Shown one piece after another: positions 14,746 through 22,404 of a stretch of 25,261 nucleotides of DNA; the stretch's first letter is position 1; each line of letters opens with the position of its first letter. A program made the translations under genes and the position numbers. Source of the stretch: Accumulibacter sp. (GTDB taxonomy: Bacteria > Pseudomonadota > Gammaproteobacteria > Burkholderiales > Rhodocyclaceae); the NCBI GenBank assembly GCA_003538495.1, contig DPSD01000716.1:1-25261 (forward strand), written 5' to 3'. The notes under the pieces are model-generated. The model had not been told where the DNA came from and made no database searches. It saw only the letters and a list, made by a program, of their open reading frames with translations.

Positions 14746-16713
14746 TCAGCGCTGCAGCAGCCGCTCCTCGGCAGCCGTCAAGGCGCTCTGGGTGCCGAGC
14801 AGGACGACCACGTCGCCGGCGCTGAAACGGGTTTCGGCCGATGGCTCCAGCGCCCTGATATTGCGTCGGCGAACGGCGGTAACTTCGACACCGAGTTCGT
14901 GCAGGGCCAGTTGGCCAAGCGTCCGGCCAATGGCCTTGGCGCCGTCGACGAGCAGCACCGAATGCAGGCGTGCTTCTTCTACGTCGAGCGTATCCTGTTC
15001 CAGATCGCTGTCGCCGTGGAAGAAGCCACGCAGCGACCGATAGTGGTCGATCCGCGTCTGGCGGAAATGCTCGAGGACCTGCGCGTGCGGTACGCCGAGA
15101 TGGCGCAAGGCGTGCGAGGCGAGCACCATGCTCGTTTCAAGCGTTTCCGGGACAATTTCGGCGGCTCCCGCTCGCAACAGCGCCTCCAGATCCTTTTCGT
15201 CGAGAGTCCGAACCACCACCGGCAGGTCTGGCTTGATCTGGCGAATGTGTTCGAGCACGCGTTCGCTGGCGCGCGCGTCGGCAAAAGAGATGATCGCCAC
15301 GCTGGCGCGAGCGACGCCGGCGGCGACCAGCGTTTCGTGCCGGGCAGCGTCGCCGTAGATGACGTTCTCTCCGGCTGCCGTCGCTTCACGGATCCGCTCG
15401 GGGTCGAGATCGAGAGCGAGGTAAGTAACGTCTTCCTGTTCCATGAAGCGAGCCAGATACTGGCCGGTTCGGCCGTAGCCACAGATCACCACGTGTTTTT
15501 CGGTGTTCATCGCCTTCGCCGCCAACTGCGTCATCTGCATCGAGCGCATCAGCCACTCGCTGGCGGCGAAGCGGAGGACGATCTGGTTGCTGTACTGGAC
15601 GATCAGCGGTGCCAGCAGCATCGACAGGACCAGCGCCGCCAGCACCGCTTGCAGGACCGGTGACGGCAGCAGTTCCAGGCGGCGCATTTCGGCGAGCAGA
15701 ACAAAACCGAACTCGCCGCCGGCGCACAACCACAGACCGGTGCGCAGGGCGCCGCCAAAGGTCGAGCCGAACAGCCGTGAGAGGCCGAGTACCAGGGCAA
15801 ACTTCAGCGCCAGCAGCGCCGCCAGGACGCCCAGCACAAGTGGCGCGCTGGCGGCGACCAGCGGGACGTCGAGCATCATTCCGATGGTGACAAAAAACAA
15901 GCCCATCAGGACATCGCGAAAAGGTTTGATGTCTTCTTCGACGTGATGGCGGTATTGTGTTTCGGAGATCAGGATGCCGGCAACGAAAGCCCCCAGCGCC
16001 AGCGACAGGCCGGCCAGCTCGGTGAGGTAGGCGAGCCCCAGCGTGATCAGCAGGACGTTGAGCATGAACAGTTCGGCCGACTTGCCCCTGGCGACGATGA
16101 AGAACCAGCGGCTCATCAGGCGCTGGCCAAAGAACAGCACCACCGACAGCACCACGACCGCCTTGAGCATCGCCAGCCCCATCATGGTCGCCATCCGCTC
16201 CGGCGTCTCCGAGAACGCAGGAATCAGGATCAGCAGCGGGACCACCGCGATGTCCTGGAACAGCAGCACCCCCATCACCTCGCGTCCGTGCGCCTTGTCG
16301 AGTTCGAGGCGCTCGGTCAGCAACTTGGTCAGCACCGCCGTGGACGACATGGCCAGCGCACCGCCGAGGGCGACGCCCTCCTGCCAGCTCAACCCCAGCG
16401 CGGTGACCAAGCCGGTGACCGCGGCCAGGGTCAGCAGGACCTGCAGCAGGCCGAGACCGAAGACGATACGCTTCATGGCGTACAACTTGGGCAGCGAAAA
16501 CTCCAGCCCGATCGAGAACATCAGGAACACGACGCCGAACTCGGCCAGGTGCTGAGCGCCGGCAAAGCCGCCGACCAGATTCAGTGCGTGCGGGCCGATG
16601 ACCGCGCCGACCAGCAGATAGCCGAGCACCGGTGGTAGGTTGACCGAGCGAAAGACGATTACCGAGACGACCGAAGCGCCGAGCAGCATGACAACGGTTG
16701 GCAGTGTATCCAT
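14746..16713 (-). CDS. CPA2-family cation/proton antiporter with RCK domain (KefB/YbaL-like)
   Basis: 655 residues with a strong Shine-Dalgarno (GGAGGG, 5 bp before ATG on the minus strand). Residues 1-385 hold about 12 membrane helices of the Na+/H+ exchanger fold, including VLGYLLVGAVIGP and VVFLMFSIGLEFSLPKLY. An RCK (TrkA-N) domain starts near residue 405 with the nucleotide-binding GYGRTGQ motif, then ALDLDPERI and YGDAARHETL; a TrkA-C domain ends the protein (FSAGDVVVLLGTQSAL). It would exchange K+ or Na+ for protons across the inner membrane under nucleotide or thiol control. It is divergent from kdsD, an arrangement found in many betaproteobacteria. The exact ion and any glutathione control are not readable from sequence. 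Confidence 0.93.
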   Translation of the reverse strand: MDTLPTVVMLLGASVVSVIVFRSVNLPPVLGYLLVGAVIGPHALNLVGGFAGAQHLAEFGVVFLMFSIGLEFSLPKLYAMKRIVFGLGLLQVLLTLAAVTGLVTALGLSWQEGVALGGALAMSSTAVLTKLLTERLELDKAHGREVMGVLLFQDIAVVPLLILIPAFSETPERMATMMGLAMLKAVVVLSVVLFFGQRLMSRWFFIVARGKSAELFMLNVLLITLGLAYLTELAGLSLALGAFVAGILISETQYRHHVEEDIKPFRDVLMGLFFVTIGMMLDVPLVAASAPLVLGVLAALLALKFALVLGLSRLFGSTFGGALRTGLWLCAGGEFGFVLLAEMRRLELLPSPVLQAVLAALVLSMLLAPLIVQYSNQIVLRFAASEWLMRSMQMTQLAAKAMNTEKHVVICGYGRTGQYLARFMEQEDVTYLALDLDPERIREATAAGENVIYGDAARHETLVAAGVARASVAIISFADARASERVLEHIRQIKPDLPVVVRTLDEKDLEALLRAGAAEIVPETLETSMVLASHALRHLGVPHAQVLEHFRQTRIDHYRSLRGFFHGDSDLEQDTLDVEEARLHSVLLVDGAKAIGRTLGQLALHELGVEVTAVRRRNIRALEPSAETRFSAGDVVVLLGTQSALTAAEERLLQR

Positions 16714-16793
16714 TTGTCCCTCCGGTCTTTGGTCTGATCACTTCGCCACCCCCCGCATCGGTCGAGCGGGGTCGGGGTGCCATGGCCTTCTGT

Positions 16794-16799
16794 TATACT
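16794..16799 (+). promoter_or_regulatory. Candidate -10 element for kdsD
   Basis: TATACT (5 of 6 to TATAAT) lies 26 bases before the kdsD ATG. The matching -35 position (about 16771) is GC-rich and poor. A 6-bp hairpin, CCCCGC (16751-16756) with GCGGGG (16666+100 to 16771, i.e. 16766-16771), overlaps that place and could hold an activator or repressor instead. The intergenic space is only 112 bp and must also carry the promoter of the divergent antiporter. Confidence 0.3.
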
Positions 16800-16825
16800 C
16801 GCGGGATGATAACCGCTGCCTGCCC

Positions 16826-17809
16826 ATGAACCAAATCAGTCCATCGTCGAAGGCGCTGGATCTTGCCCGGCAGGTTCTACGCATCGAAGCCGACGCGGTG
16901 CTGGCTCTGGCCGAGCGGATCGATAGGGCCTTTCTGCAGGCATTGGCGCTGATTCTCAACTGCCACGGACGGGTGATCGTCAGCGGCATGGGCAAGTCCG
17001 GTCACGTCGGGCGCAAGATCGCGTCGACGCTGTCCAGTACCGGGACTCCGGCGTATTTCGTCCATCCCGCCGAGGCCAGTCACGGCGACCTCGGGATGAT
17101 CACCCGCGACGACGTTCTGATCGCCATTTCGAATTCCGGTGAGAGTGCCGAACTGCTGACCATCGTGCCGATCGTCAAACGGCTCGGAGCCAAGCTGATC
17201 AGCATGACCGGCAAGGCGCATTCCTCGCTGGCGGTCGAATCCGACGTGCACCTCGACGCCGCGGTCGCGCTGGAAGCGTGCCCGCTCAACCTCGCGCCGA
17301 CCGCCAGTACCACCGCGGTCCTGGCGCTCGGCGACGCACTGGCGGTAGCGCTGCTCGATTCGCGCGGTTTCGGCGCTGCGGATTTTGCCCGCTCGCACCC
17401 TGGTGGAACCATCGGGCGGCGCTTGTTGACCCACGTCAGCGACGTTATGCGGGCTGGTCCTGCTCTTCCAGTGGTCGTTCCGGAAACCGGCGTGCCCGAC
17501 GCGATCCTCGAAATCTCGCGCGGCGGGATCGGCATGACCAATGTGTTGACGCCCGAGCGCCGCCTCACCGGGATCATCACCGACGGCGATCTGCGGCGCG
17601 CTTTCGCCAAGGGACTCGACCTGCGGCTACTCGTGGCGGCCGACATCATGAGTCGAGGGCCACGCGCGATCACGCCCGAACGGCTTGCCGTCGAAGCGGT
17701 CGAGATGATGGAGCAGCACAAGATCAACCAGCTTCCGGTGGTTGACGACAGCGGCATCCTGGTCGGTGCGTTGAATATGCACGACCTCTTCAGGGCCAAG
17801 GTCATCTGA
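16826..17809 (+). CDS. kdsD: D-arabinose 5-phosphate isomerase (KdsD/KpsF)
   Basis: Converts D-ribulose 5-phosphate to D-arabinose 5-phosphate, the first step toward KDO for lipopolysaccharide, in the cytoplasm. I use the ATG at 16826 (327 aa, matching the ~328 aa family length), although the frame is open further upstream. A SIS domain (about 35-170) shows SGMGKSGH with Lys57, HPAEASHGDLGMI, ISNSGESAE and LNLAPTASTTA; SHPGGTIGRRL supplies the catalytic-type His. Two CBS domains follow, near VSDVMRAG and ADIMSRGP. The gene heads a kdsD-lptC-lptA run; the usual kdsC is absent between kdsD and lptC. Confidence 0.95.
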   Translation: MNQISPSSKALDLARQVLRIEADAVLALAERIDRAFLQALALILNCHGRVIVSGMGKSGHVGRKIASTLSSTGTPAYFVHPAEASHGDLGMITRDDVLIAISNSGESAELLTIVPIVKRLGAKLISMTGKAHSSLAVESDVHLDAAVALEACPLNLAPTASTTAVLALGDALAVALLDSRGFGAADFARSHPGGTIGRRLLTHVSDVMRAGPALPVVVPETGVPDAILEISRGGIGMTNVLTPERRLTGIITDGDLRRAFAKGLDLRLLVAADIMSRGPRAITPERLAVEAVEMMEQHKINQLPVVDDSGILVGALNMHDLFRAKVI

Positions 17810-17891
17810 TGTTTGCAACCGCCGGCCACCACGGCGCGACTGCCTGCGTTCGCCGGCCAGGCTGCTTGTGCCTTGGCAATGAAGGTCGCGC

Positions 17892-18485
17892 ATGAAGCAG
17901 TGGAGCAGTGCCGCACTGCCGATCGGCATTCTGCTGATTCTGGCTGCGCTCACCTTCTGGCTGCGCTATGCGACAGAACTCGACGAGGTCCGCGGCGACG
18001 GCAAGCACCGTCACGATCCTGATTACGTCGTCAGCGATGCCACGGTGCGCAAGATCGGCCAGACAGGAACGCTGAAGTACACGCTGTTTGCCGAAGAAAT
18101 CCGCCACTATCCCGATGACGATACAGTGGACCTGATCAAGCCCAGGCTGGTCTACTTTAACCCGACCAAGCCGCCGGTGAGTATCAGCGCGGTGCGCGGA
18201 CATCTGAACAGCAAAGGGGAACGGGTCGAACTCAGGGAGCAGGTCGAAGTGCGGCGTGAAGGCACCGGAAAACAGCCGCCGCTCCTCGTCGAGACGCCCG
18301 AGTTGACAGTCCTTACCGATGAGGAAAAAGCGTTCACCAAGAGTTCGGTGGTGATCACCCAGGGGAACTCGTGGGTTCAGGGTGTCGGCATGATGGTTGA
18401 TAACAGATTGCAGACCTATCTGCTGGAATCCCGGGTTACCGGTCAAATTGAAAGCCATTCGGCCAAGAAAAAGCCCAAGACATGA
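17892..18485 (+). CDS. lptC: LPS export protein LptC
   Basis: 197 residues: a short cytoplasmic tail, one N-terminal membrane anchor (about residues 7-25) and a periplasmic LptC beta-jellyroll domain. Recognisable are DYVVSDATVRKIGQTG, LKYTLFAEEIRHYPDDDTVD and LVETPELTVLTDEEKAFT. It takes LPS from the LptBFG transporter and hands it to LptA. AAGG sits 6 bp before the ATG. The last four bases overlap lptA (ATGA), so the two are translated together. It starts 82 bp after kdsD. Confidence 0.9.
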   Translation: MKQWSSAALPIGILLILAALTFWLRYATELDEVRGDGKHRHDPDYVVSDATVRKIGQTGTLKYTLFAEEIRHYPDDDTVDLIKPRLVYFNPTKPPVSISAVRGHLNSKGERVELREQVEVRREGTGKQPPLLVETPELTVLTDEEKAFTKSSVVITQGNSWVQGVGMMVDNRLQTYLLESRVTGQIESHSAKKKPKT

Positions 18486-19093
18486 AAAACACCTATTTCT
18501 GCGCCTGCGCCAGCAGCCTGCTGCTGATGGTTCCGTCGCTGCCGGCGCAGGCCGAGCGCGCGGACCGCGAGAAACCCGTTCAACTTGAAGCGGATCGGCT
18601 GAGCATCGACGATCTCAAGAAGGTCCAGATTCTCGAAGGGAACGTGGTCCTCATCCAGGGCACTCTCCAGATCCGCACCAATCGCCTGGTGGTCACGCAG
18701 GATGCTGACGGTTTTCAGAAGGGTACCGCCACTGGCGGTACCGACGGGCTGGCCCGCTTCCGGCAGAAGCGCGAGGGACAGGACGACTTCATCGAGGGCG
18801 AGGCCGAACGCATCGAGTACGACGCTCGTGCGGAAAAAAGCGAATTCTTCAATCGCGCCTGGGTCAAGAGCGGCCTCGACGAAGTCAGGGGCCCGTACAT
18901 TTCCTATGACGCGCTGAACGAGAAGTACCTCGTCACCACCGGCGCCGGCACCACCAAGACCGCCACCGGGGCGGCGCAGGCGCGCGTGCGGGCGATCATC
19001 CAGCCGCGCGGCAAGAACGACAATCCGGCCGCACGGCCAGCAGAGCCGCTGACCCTCAAGCAGGCGCCGAGCGCGAAGACCGGCGGCAAGTGA
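18482..19093 (+). CDS. lptA: LPS transport periplasmic protein LptA
   Basis: 203 residues. A signal peptide (MKNTYFCACASSLLL to about Ala24, ending PAQA) directs it to the periplasm. The OstA/LptA domain is plain: PVQLEADRLSIDDLKKVQI, LEGNVVLIQGTLQIRTNRL, FIEGEAERIEYDARAEKSEF and VRGPYISYDALNEKY. It bridges LptC in the inner membrane to LptD in the outer membrane. The tail after about residue 165 is basic and Ala/Pro-rich. In many relatives lptB and rpoN follow; here a 318-bp non-coding region and a phasin follow instead, so those genes must be elsewhere. Confidence 0.92.
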   Translation: MKNTYFCACASSLLLMVPSLPAQAERADREKPVQLEADRLSIDDLKKVQILEGNVVLIQGTLQIRTNRLVVTQDADGFQKGTATGGTDGLARFRQKREGQDDFIEGEAERIEYDARAEKSEFFNRAWVKSGLDEVRGPYISYDALNEKYLVTTGAGTTKTATGAAQARVRAIIQPRGKNDNPAARPAEPLTLKQAPSAKTGGK

Positions 19094-19250
19094 AGCGGGC
19101 GCGCGGTTGCCACCGACGGTGCTTGTTGCGCTGCCCACGCCTCCTTGCCGCCAATTTTTCCGTGCGACCCAGCGGTATGACCTCGCGCCACCCGTACCGG
19201 GTATGAAATTGTCCTGAGAATGTCATATAAAACAGCGCTGTACTGAATAT

Positions 19251-19322
19251 GTTGCGCTGCACCAAAAAACGCTTGACAAGTCCTCAGCGGCGCCTATAAT
19301 GATGCTCATGGTGCAGTGCAAC
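19251..19322. promoter_or_regulatory. Mirror-image 14-bp motifs bracketing the phasin promoter (candidate PhaR operator)
   Basis: GTTGCGCTGCACCA (19251-19264) and TGGTGCAGTGCAAC (19309-19322) match as inverted repeats at 13 of 14 positions, with centres 58 bp apart. One lies just upstream of the -35 box and the other at about +2 to +16, so a bound protein could occlude or loop the promoter. PhaR repressors of PHA-storing bacteria are known to bind TGC/GCA-rich motifs at phasin promoters, so PhaR is the natural candidate. The remainder of the 19094-19411 gap holds no gene; it also contains the 10-bp palindrome ACAGCGCTGT at 19232-19241. Confidence 0.55.
19273..19300 (+). promoter_or_regulatory. 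Consensus sigma-70 promoter of the first phasin gene
   Basis: TTGACA (19273-19278) and TATAAT (19295-19300) both match consensus perfectly, with a 16-bp spacer. The predicted start is near 19307, giving a leader of about 105 bases before the ATG at 19412. This is the strongest promoter visible in the window, which fits the very high expression usual for phasins when not repressed. Confidence 0.85.
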
Positions 19323-19411
19323 AAAAGGTCTGGGTGCCAAGAGGCGCGGGACCGAGGAGTTCAACATTGCACATGTTTGTTGTACCCCTAATCATTCTGA
19401 GGAGATTGACC

Positions 19412-19963
19412 ATGTTTACCACGCCCGAACAATTCGCCGCCGCCAACAAGGCTTCCGTCGATGCCATGCTGACTCTTGCCAACACCGCTCTGGCCAGCGC
19501 CGAGCGCATCGCAGCGCTCAACCTGAATACCGCCCGTTCGATGCTGGAAGACGGCGTCAGCAACGCCAAGGCGATGCTCGGCGCGAAGAACGCGCAGGAG
19601 CTGTTCTCGGTGCAGGCTTCGCTTGCCCAGCCGAACCTCGAAAAGGCCGTTGCTTATACCCGCAGCGTCTATGAAATCTCGGCGCAGTCGAAGGAAGAAG
19701 TCTCCAAGCTGCTCGAAGCGCAGTTCGCCGACTTCCAGAAGCAGGTCTTCGCGCTGCTCGAGAAGGCTGCCAAGAACGCGCCGGTTGGTTCCGACGTTGC
19801 CGTTTCGGCCGTCAAGTCGGCCATCGCGTCGGCTACTTCGGCTTTCGACAGCATGAACAAGGCTGCCAAGCAGGTTGCCGACATCGCTGAGTCGAACGTC
19901 GCGGCAGCCACCAACGCCACCGTCAAGGCCGTTGGCGCCACCGCCGCTGCGACCAAGAAGTAA
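19412..19963 (+). CDS. phaP: Phasin family protein (PHA granule-associated), copy 1
   Basis: 183 residues from the ATG at 19412, chosen for AGGAG at 19400-19404. Phasins coat polyhydroxyalkanoate granules in the cytoplasm and set their number and size. The protein is all-helical and Ala-rich with no signal or membrane segment; it begins MFTTPEQFAAANKASVDAML, carries the phasin core SLAQPNLEKAVAYTRSVYEI (from residue 70), and ends in an Ala/Lys tail (AATKK). It has its own consensus promoter and its own terminator, so it is monocistronic. The next gene is a diverged paralogue. Confidence 0.93.
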   Translation: MFTTPEQFAAANKASVDAMLTLANTALASAERIAALNLNTARSMLEDGVSNAKAMLGAKNAQELFSVQASLAQPNLEKAVAYTRSVYEISAQSKEEVSKLLEAQFADFQKQVFALLEKAAKNAPVGSDVAVSAVKSAIASATSAFDSMNKAAKQVADIAESNVAAATNATVKAVGATAAATKK

Positions 19964-20020
19964 GCCGGCTTTCGCGTCTATCGGGCTTGATGCGGCTGTC
20001 CGACCAGCGAGCGTCTGAGG

Positions 20021-20052
20021 AGCCCCCGGCATCTTTCGGGGGTTTCTTTTTT
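20021..20052 (+). terminator. Rho-independent terminator of the first phasin gene
   Basis: CCCCCG pairs with CGGGGG across an 8-base loop (stem extendable by a G-U and an A-U pair), followed directly by a T-rich run (TTTCTTTTTT). It lies 58 bp after the phasin stop and separates the two phasin transcripts. Confidence 0.88.
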
Positions 20053-20145
20053 GGGGCGCCTGGAAGCTGCCATCCGGTAGACGTTGAACCGCAGGACCCA
20101 TGACGGGAGCAGACCGAGCGTGTCGCTGTGTTCACGCTTCCTCGA

Positions 20146-20174
20146 TTGTCCGTCACGCGCTTTATGCGTATTAT
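20146..20174 (+). promoter_or_regulatory. Candidate sigma-70 promoter of the second phasin gene
   Basis: TTGTCC (20146-20151, 4 of 6) and TATTAT (20169-20174, 5 of 6) are separated by 17 bp. The start would be near 20181, leaving a leader of only about 17 bases that contains GGAGG (20188-20192), 5 bp from the ATG. No copy of the 14-bp mirror motif of the first phasin promoter is present. Confidence 0.55.
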
Positions 20175-20197
20175 CATTGCCATTTACGGAGGAATTC

Positions 20198-20743
20198 ATG
20201 AACACCATCGATCTCGACAAACTCGCCCAGAGCCAGAAAGCCAACGCCCAAGTCATGATGACGTTGGTTCGCACCGCTTTCCACGGCATGGAACAACTGT
20301 CCGCCCTCAACCTGGCTGCCAGCCGGGAACTGTTCAACACCAGCGCCAGCGGTGCGCAGCAGTTGATGGCCATCAAGTACCCGCAGCAACTGACCGGCGT
20401 CGCCGGTTCGCTGGCGCAGCCCAATGTTGAAAAACTCCTGGAGTACTCACGCGGTCTGTACGACCTGGCAGCCAACATGCAGCGCGAAATCACTTCGGTA
20501 ATGGAACAGCAGTACAGCGCCATGAGCCAGACGGCTTCAGGCCTGGTCGAGAAGAGCAGTGCTGCGCCGATTGCCGGCGACGTCTTCTCCGGAGCGATGA
20601 AGCAGATGATGAACGCTTCGACCACCGCCTTCGAAAACATTTCTCAGATGGCCAAGCAGATGACCGACATCGTCGACACCAATATCAAGGCGGCATCGAC
20701 CGCCACGGCGCAGGCCGCCGCGGCCCTGACCCCGAAGAAGTAA
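20198..20743 (+). CDS. Phasin family protein (PHA granule-associated), copy 2
   Basis: 181 residues with a strong GGAGG Shine-Dalgarno. It is helical and Ala/Gln/Met-rich, with the phasin core SLAQPNVEKLLEYSRGLYDL (from residue 71) aligned to copy 1 almost position for position, and the same C-terminal pattern (a helix MAKQMTDIVDTNIKAAS, then Ala and PKK). Identity is modest outside the core, so the duplication is old. It carries its own promoter and terminator. It probably shares granule coating with copy 1 but under different control; division of labour is inference. Confidence 0.9.
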   Translation: MNTIDLDKLAQSQKANAQVMMTLVRTAFHGMEQLSALNLAASRELFNTSASGAQQLMAIKYPQQLTGVAGSLAQPNVEKLLEYSRGLYDLAANMQREITSVMEQQYSAMSQTASGLVEKSSAAPIAGDVFSGAMKQMMNASTTAFENISQMAKQMTDIVDTNIKAASTATAQAAAALTPKK

Positions 20744-20778
20744 GGGCCGTTTGCCGGCGCCTGATGCGGCGCCGACCG

Positions 20779-20810
20779 GAACCCCGGCCGCGGTCGGGGT
20801 TCGTTCGTTT
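20779..20810 (+). terminator. Probable terminator of the second phasin gene
   Basis: GAACCCCG (20779-20786) and CGGGGTTC (20795-20802) form a perfect 8-bp stem with an 8-base GC-rich loop, followed by a modest T-rich stretch (GTTCGTTT). It lies 36 bp after the stop and before the converging CinA-like gene. Confidence 0.7.
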
Positions 20811-20859
20811 ACCGGCAGCCTCGGTTCCGCTATGGCCGCTGCAATGCCCTGGCCCTCGC

Positions 20860-21611
<752 letters not shown>

Positions 21612-21615
<4 letters not shown>

Positions 21616-22364
21616 GGTCTTTCCTTCAGTGCCGGCTGCTCGTTGATTACCGCCACCAGCGCTCCCTGCCGCAAGCGCCTCAGCGCCTCGAGGCAGAAGT
21701 GCGTATAAGCCAGTGCCGCCAGCGTCGGGGTCAGCAGACCGAGCACCGGGACATGCGCCAGCAGTGCCAGCACGACACCGAGCAGCAGCAGCGGCCAGCC
21801 CTGCTGGCGGCGCAGTTCGCGCCACTCCTGCCCGGTGGCGTGCACGGTGAGCGCGTCGTAGGCAAACGTTCGACGCGTCAACCAGGCCATCCACAGGATC
21901 GGCAGCAGCAGGCCAAGCCCGGGAATCAACCACAGCGGCAGCGTCAGCAGCCAGCCGATGAGGTACAGCAGTACCGCGGCAATGCTGTTCCAGGCGCCCG
22001 CGGTCAGGCTGTCCTTGCCGACTCGCGCCAGTTCCGGGTAATCGGCGAGGGCGACGTGATCGAGCAGCAGCGGCATGACGAAGATCGCCGCCAGCAGCAT
22101 CGCGGTGACGAAAGCGGCGGCGAGAATCAACAGCCAGCCGCCGAGTACCGCGCCCAGCTTGGCCAGCCACACTGCTCCCCAGCCGGCCAGCCAGGTCAGC
22201 GGCGGCTGGTCTACCAGGAGACCAATCAGGCTTTCGAGGGCGAATACCGTCAGCCCGACCCAGACCACAACCGCGACCACCGCTGGCCCGAAAAACAACA
22301 GCCAGACGCGCCCGCGGCCGAGCGTACGCAGGCTGCGCGCCATTGCCAACACGATCTCACTCAC
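21612..22364 (-). CDS. EI24/CysZ-like integral membrane protein
   Basis: 250 residues starting at a GTG preceded by AGGAG at 7 bp; a nearby ATG is out of frame and closes at once. About five to six hydrophobic segments are visible (for example FFGPAVVAVVVWVGLTVFAL, then the LIGWLLTLPLWLIPGLGLLL region). The pattern FVMPLLLDHVALADYPEL and the AYDALTVHA region fit EI24/CysZ-family proteins. CysZ imports sulfate, but many EI24 relatives have no known substrate and no cysteine-biosynthesis genes are near, so I would not call it CysZ. It lies 40 bp after the helicase stop, in the same direction. Confidence 0.75.
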
Positions 22365-22404
22365 TGTTCATCTCCTTGCCCACCAGCGCTATCGCTACGG
22401 TCGG

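Noticed and set aside
15386..16783. Second minus-strand frame of about 465 codons inside the antiporter gene
   Set aside because: It is a shifted reading of the antiporter, Arg/Gly/Pro-rich and without motifs, whereas the antiporter frame has a clear fold and RCK motif.
20160..20182. Fur-box-like sequence over the -10 of the second phasin promoter (complement contains AATGATAAT)
   Set aside because: One half matches well but the other does not (about 12 of 19 overall), and the overlap with an AT-rich -10 region explains the resemblance.
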